From Lachnospiraceae bacterium UBA4316 (lineage in GTDB: Bacteria > Bacillota > Clostridia > Lachnospirales > Lachnospiraceae): 14,019 bases of DNA. The stretch covers positions 1 through 14,019 of the forward strand of contig DGUG01000195.1 in the NCBI GenBank assembly GCA_002394535.1, in the 5' to 3' direction. Within the stretch, counting starts at the first letter, position 1. Each line of letters begins with the position of its first letter. The notes under the pieces were generated by a model. That model had not been told where the DNA came from. It saw only the letters and a list, made by a program, of their open reading frames with translations, and made no database searches. Both the position numbers and the translations under genes were made by a program. Of the stretch, positions 13,808 to 14,019 are shown piece after piece.

Positions 13808-14019
13808 ATGAAAGATATGAATAAGATAAGCGATGATGCACTTGAAAACGTAAGCGGGGGAATGATTGTATACGCAGAAGGTCTTCCGGAATATGATCCC
13901 TTTTTCCCATGGGAAGTTGTGGAGAATAACAATTGCCGTGTTCTCGGTAAGTTTTCATCAAAGGATGAGGCAATAAGATATGCCAAGTCATTTGGCCCCG
14001 AAAGCTACAACGCTCAGGA
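13808..14019 (+). CDS. Double-glycine leader peptide precursor (bacteriocin/RiPP-like), 3' truncated
   Basis: The frame is open from the ATG at 13808 to the window end, giving at least 70 residues. Residues 1-18 read MKDMNKISDDALENVSGG, a classical double-glycine leader (L-E-x-V-x-G-G) that is cut after GG by C39-peptidase ABC exporters. The part after the leader begins MIVYAEGLPEYDPFFPWEVV and continues with one Cys (residue 43) and KFSSKDEAIRYAKSFG. That segment resembles a small folded domain more than a short toxic core. The Shine-Dalgarno AAGGAGGAGG (13795-13804) is near perfect, suggesting high expression. Modification, immunity and export genes, if any, lie beyond the window. It could be a bacteriocin, a modified peptide or a secreted signal. 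Confidence 0.72.
   Translation, partial: MKDMNKISDDALENVSGGMIVYAEGLPEYDPFFPWEVVENNNCRVLGKFSSKDEAIRYAKSFGPESYNAQ

Overview
The window looks like a chromosomal segment of a low-to-mid-GC anaerobic Firmicute, most likely a Lachnospiraceae-type clostridium. This is inferred from the gene families and their arrangement: a UgpC/MsmX-type ATPase, then tadA and a CdaR-like regulator; an anaerobic NrdG2-type radical-SAM activase; strong purine-rich ribosome binding sites; and a double-glycine leader peptide ending LENVSGG. No phage, transposase, tRNA or CRISPR is visible. Fourteen protein genes are called, two of them cut by the window edges, plus one structural RNA and one tandem repeat array.

Layout. 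Positions 1-1940 (+): the C-terminus of a sugar-ABC ATPase with a clean terminator, tadA, and a CdaR/PucR-type regulator overlapping tadA. Positions 1937-2828 (-): an NrdG2-like radical-SAM activase preceded by a 63-codon conserved-looking small gene. The CdaR terminator lies antisense inside the activase gene. Positions 2957-3247 (+): a small two-helix membrane protein. Positions 3244-3424: a promoter and a bacterial signal recognition particle RNA. Positions 3428-3643: two perfect copies and one truncated copy of a 96-bp hairpin-rich tandem repeat, the last of which runs into the ribosome binding site of the next gene.

Positions 3644-11080 (+) form a long co-directional run with very small gaps: a membrane-anchored Mrr-like PD-(D/E)xK nuclease, a LacI-type sugar-sensor protein with no DNA-binding or catalytic output domain, an NhaC-family Na+/H+ antiporter, a ZorA-like MotA/ExbB motor protein with a long cytoplasmic tail, a ZorB-like MotB/OmpA stator protein with a long extracellular coiled coil, an NAD-dependent epimerase/reductase and a GNAT acetyltransferase. 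The ZorAB-like pair lacks the usual Zorya effectors ZorC, ZorD and ZorE. This ion-driven, wall-anchored motor next to an ion antiporter, downstream of a nuclease, is the most intriguing part of the window.

Positions 11046-13630 (-): HflX GTPase and the SstT Ser/Thr-Na+ symporter, tightly coupled (sstT first) and converging on the GNAT gene with a 35-bp overlap. Positions 13808-14019 (+): the start of a bacteriocin/RiPP-like precursor with a double-glycine leader. It has a near-perfect Shine-Dalgarno, a TATAAT box and a pair of direct repeats where a -35 element would be, and it is truncated by the window edge.
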